Positions 63,882-64,000 of a stretch of DNA of 64,000 nucleotides are shown here, piece by piece. How positions within the stretch are numbered: the stretch's first letter is position 1; each line of letters opens with the position of its first letter. The stretch spans positions 513,293 through 577,292 of the forward strand of contig NZ_NTLB01000005.1 of the NCBI RefSeq assembly GCF_002514725.1, in the 5' to 3' direction. Below the pieces are notes generated by a model, which made no database searches, was not told the origin of the DNA, and saw nothing but the letters and a program-made list of their open reading frames with translations. Both the position numbers and the translations under genes were made by a program. The stretch comes from Mangrovitalea sediminis (GTDB lineage: Bacteria > Pseudomonadota > Gammaproteobacteria > Pseudomonadales > Oleiphilaceae).

Positions 63882-64000
63882 TGAATCGCCACCAGTTTGC
63901 TAGACACCTATCAGCCATACACAATGGCTATCAGAGAGGTGCTCATGAGCAGCAAACGTTATCCCGAAGAATTCAAGATTGAAGCCGTCCGCCAGATAAC
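63882..64000 (+). mobile_element. IS3-family insertion sequence, left end (partial)
   Basis: Likely left end TGAATCGCCACCAGTTTG (edge uncertain by two or three bases) followed by a transposase start; the right end is outside the window. Confidence 0.65.
63945..64000 (+). CDS. IS3-family transposase OrfA, N-terminus (partial)
   Basis: ATG at 63945 gives SSKRYPEEFKIEAVRQI, the start of the HTH transposase OrfA of the IS3 family. GAGAGG precedes it. It is cut by the window end. Confidence 0.8.
   Translation, partial: MSSKRYPEEFKIEAVRQI

Overview
The window reads as chromosome of a GC-rich (by eye mid-50s to 60 percent) gammaproteobacterium, probably a marine or halotolerant, Pseudomonas/Marinobacter-like aerobe able to live at low oxygen. 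The signs are an arcDABC arginine fermentation operon behind an ANR/FNR box, type IV minor pilins of the Pseudomonas layout (fimT-pilV-pilW-pilX-pilY1-pilE), OmpW, a dCache chemoreceptor and many cyclic-di-GMP proteins. The genus is an inference; there is no rRNA or tRNA to check it.

Layout. 1-3.4 kb: tail of an alpha-glucan phosphorylase, then a multi-PAS diguanylate cyclase followed by a periplasmic solute-binding protein (minus strand). 3.4-8.6 kb: arcDABC. 8.7-11 kb: a retinol-saturase/CrtISO-like flavoprotein divergent from a PadR regulator, with two matching operators on the promoters. 11-15.9 kb: chemoreceptor, GNAT-nitrilase fusion, CDF metal exporter. 16-22.9 kb: PilZ-like proteins, a coiled-coil/HhH protein, a GGDEF-EAL protein, small unknowns and a second orphan solute-binding protein. 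23-27 kb: SGNH hydrolase, fluoroacetate-dehalogenase-like hydrolase, iron-type alcohol dehydrogenase. 27-33.2 kb: the minor pilin operon with a lectin-type PilY1. 33.9-39.3 kb: a lone Panacea-domain protein, LysR regulators, an MDR oxidoreductase, a DUF4865 protein, and a LysE exporter divergent from an Lrp regulator. 39.5-45.3 kb: a compact DeoR-ABC-HAD operon of the Ugp/carbohydrate type. 45.3-49.3 kb: OmpW divergent from a large LVIVD beta-propeller lipoprotein whose promoter carries an ANR-type box at exactly -41.5. 49.4-58.8 kb: amine oxidase, third solute-binding protein, an orphan divergent TrpB behind a structured terminator-like leader, a DUF6064 protein overlapping a Tat-exported aldo/keto reductase, threonine aldolase, a MASE1-GGDEF cyclase and an orphan KAS III. 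59-64 kb: accessory end with a PEP-CTERM protein, two 72-bp repeat copies around a small membrane protein, a TPR lipoprotein, HicAB, a four-copy 21-bp repeat array, and a helix-turn-helix gene cut by an IS3-type insertion that runs off the window.

Three themes recur: cyclic-di-GMP signalling (three GGDEF proteins, two PilZ-like proteins) beside type IV pili and a chemoreceptor; oxygen-responsive control (arc, LVIVD lipoprotein); and orphan periplasmic solute-binding proteins with no transporter next to them. No CRISPR array, rRNA or tRNA was found.
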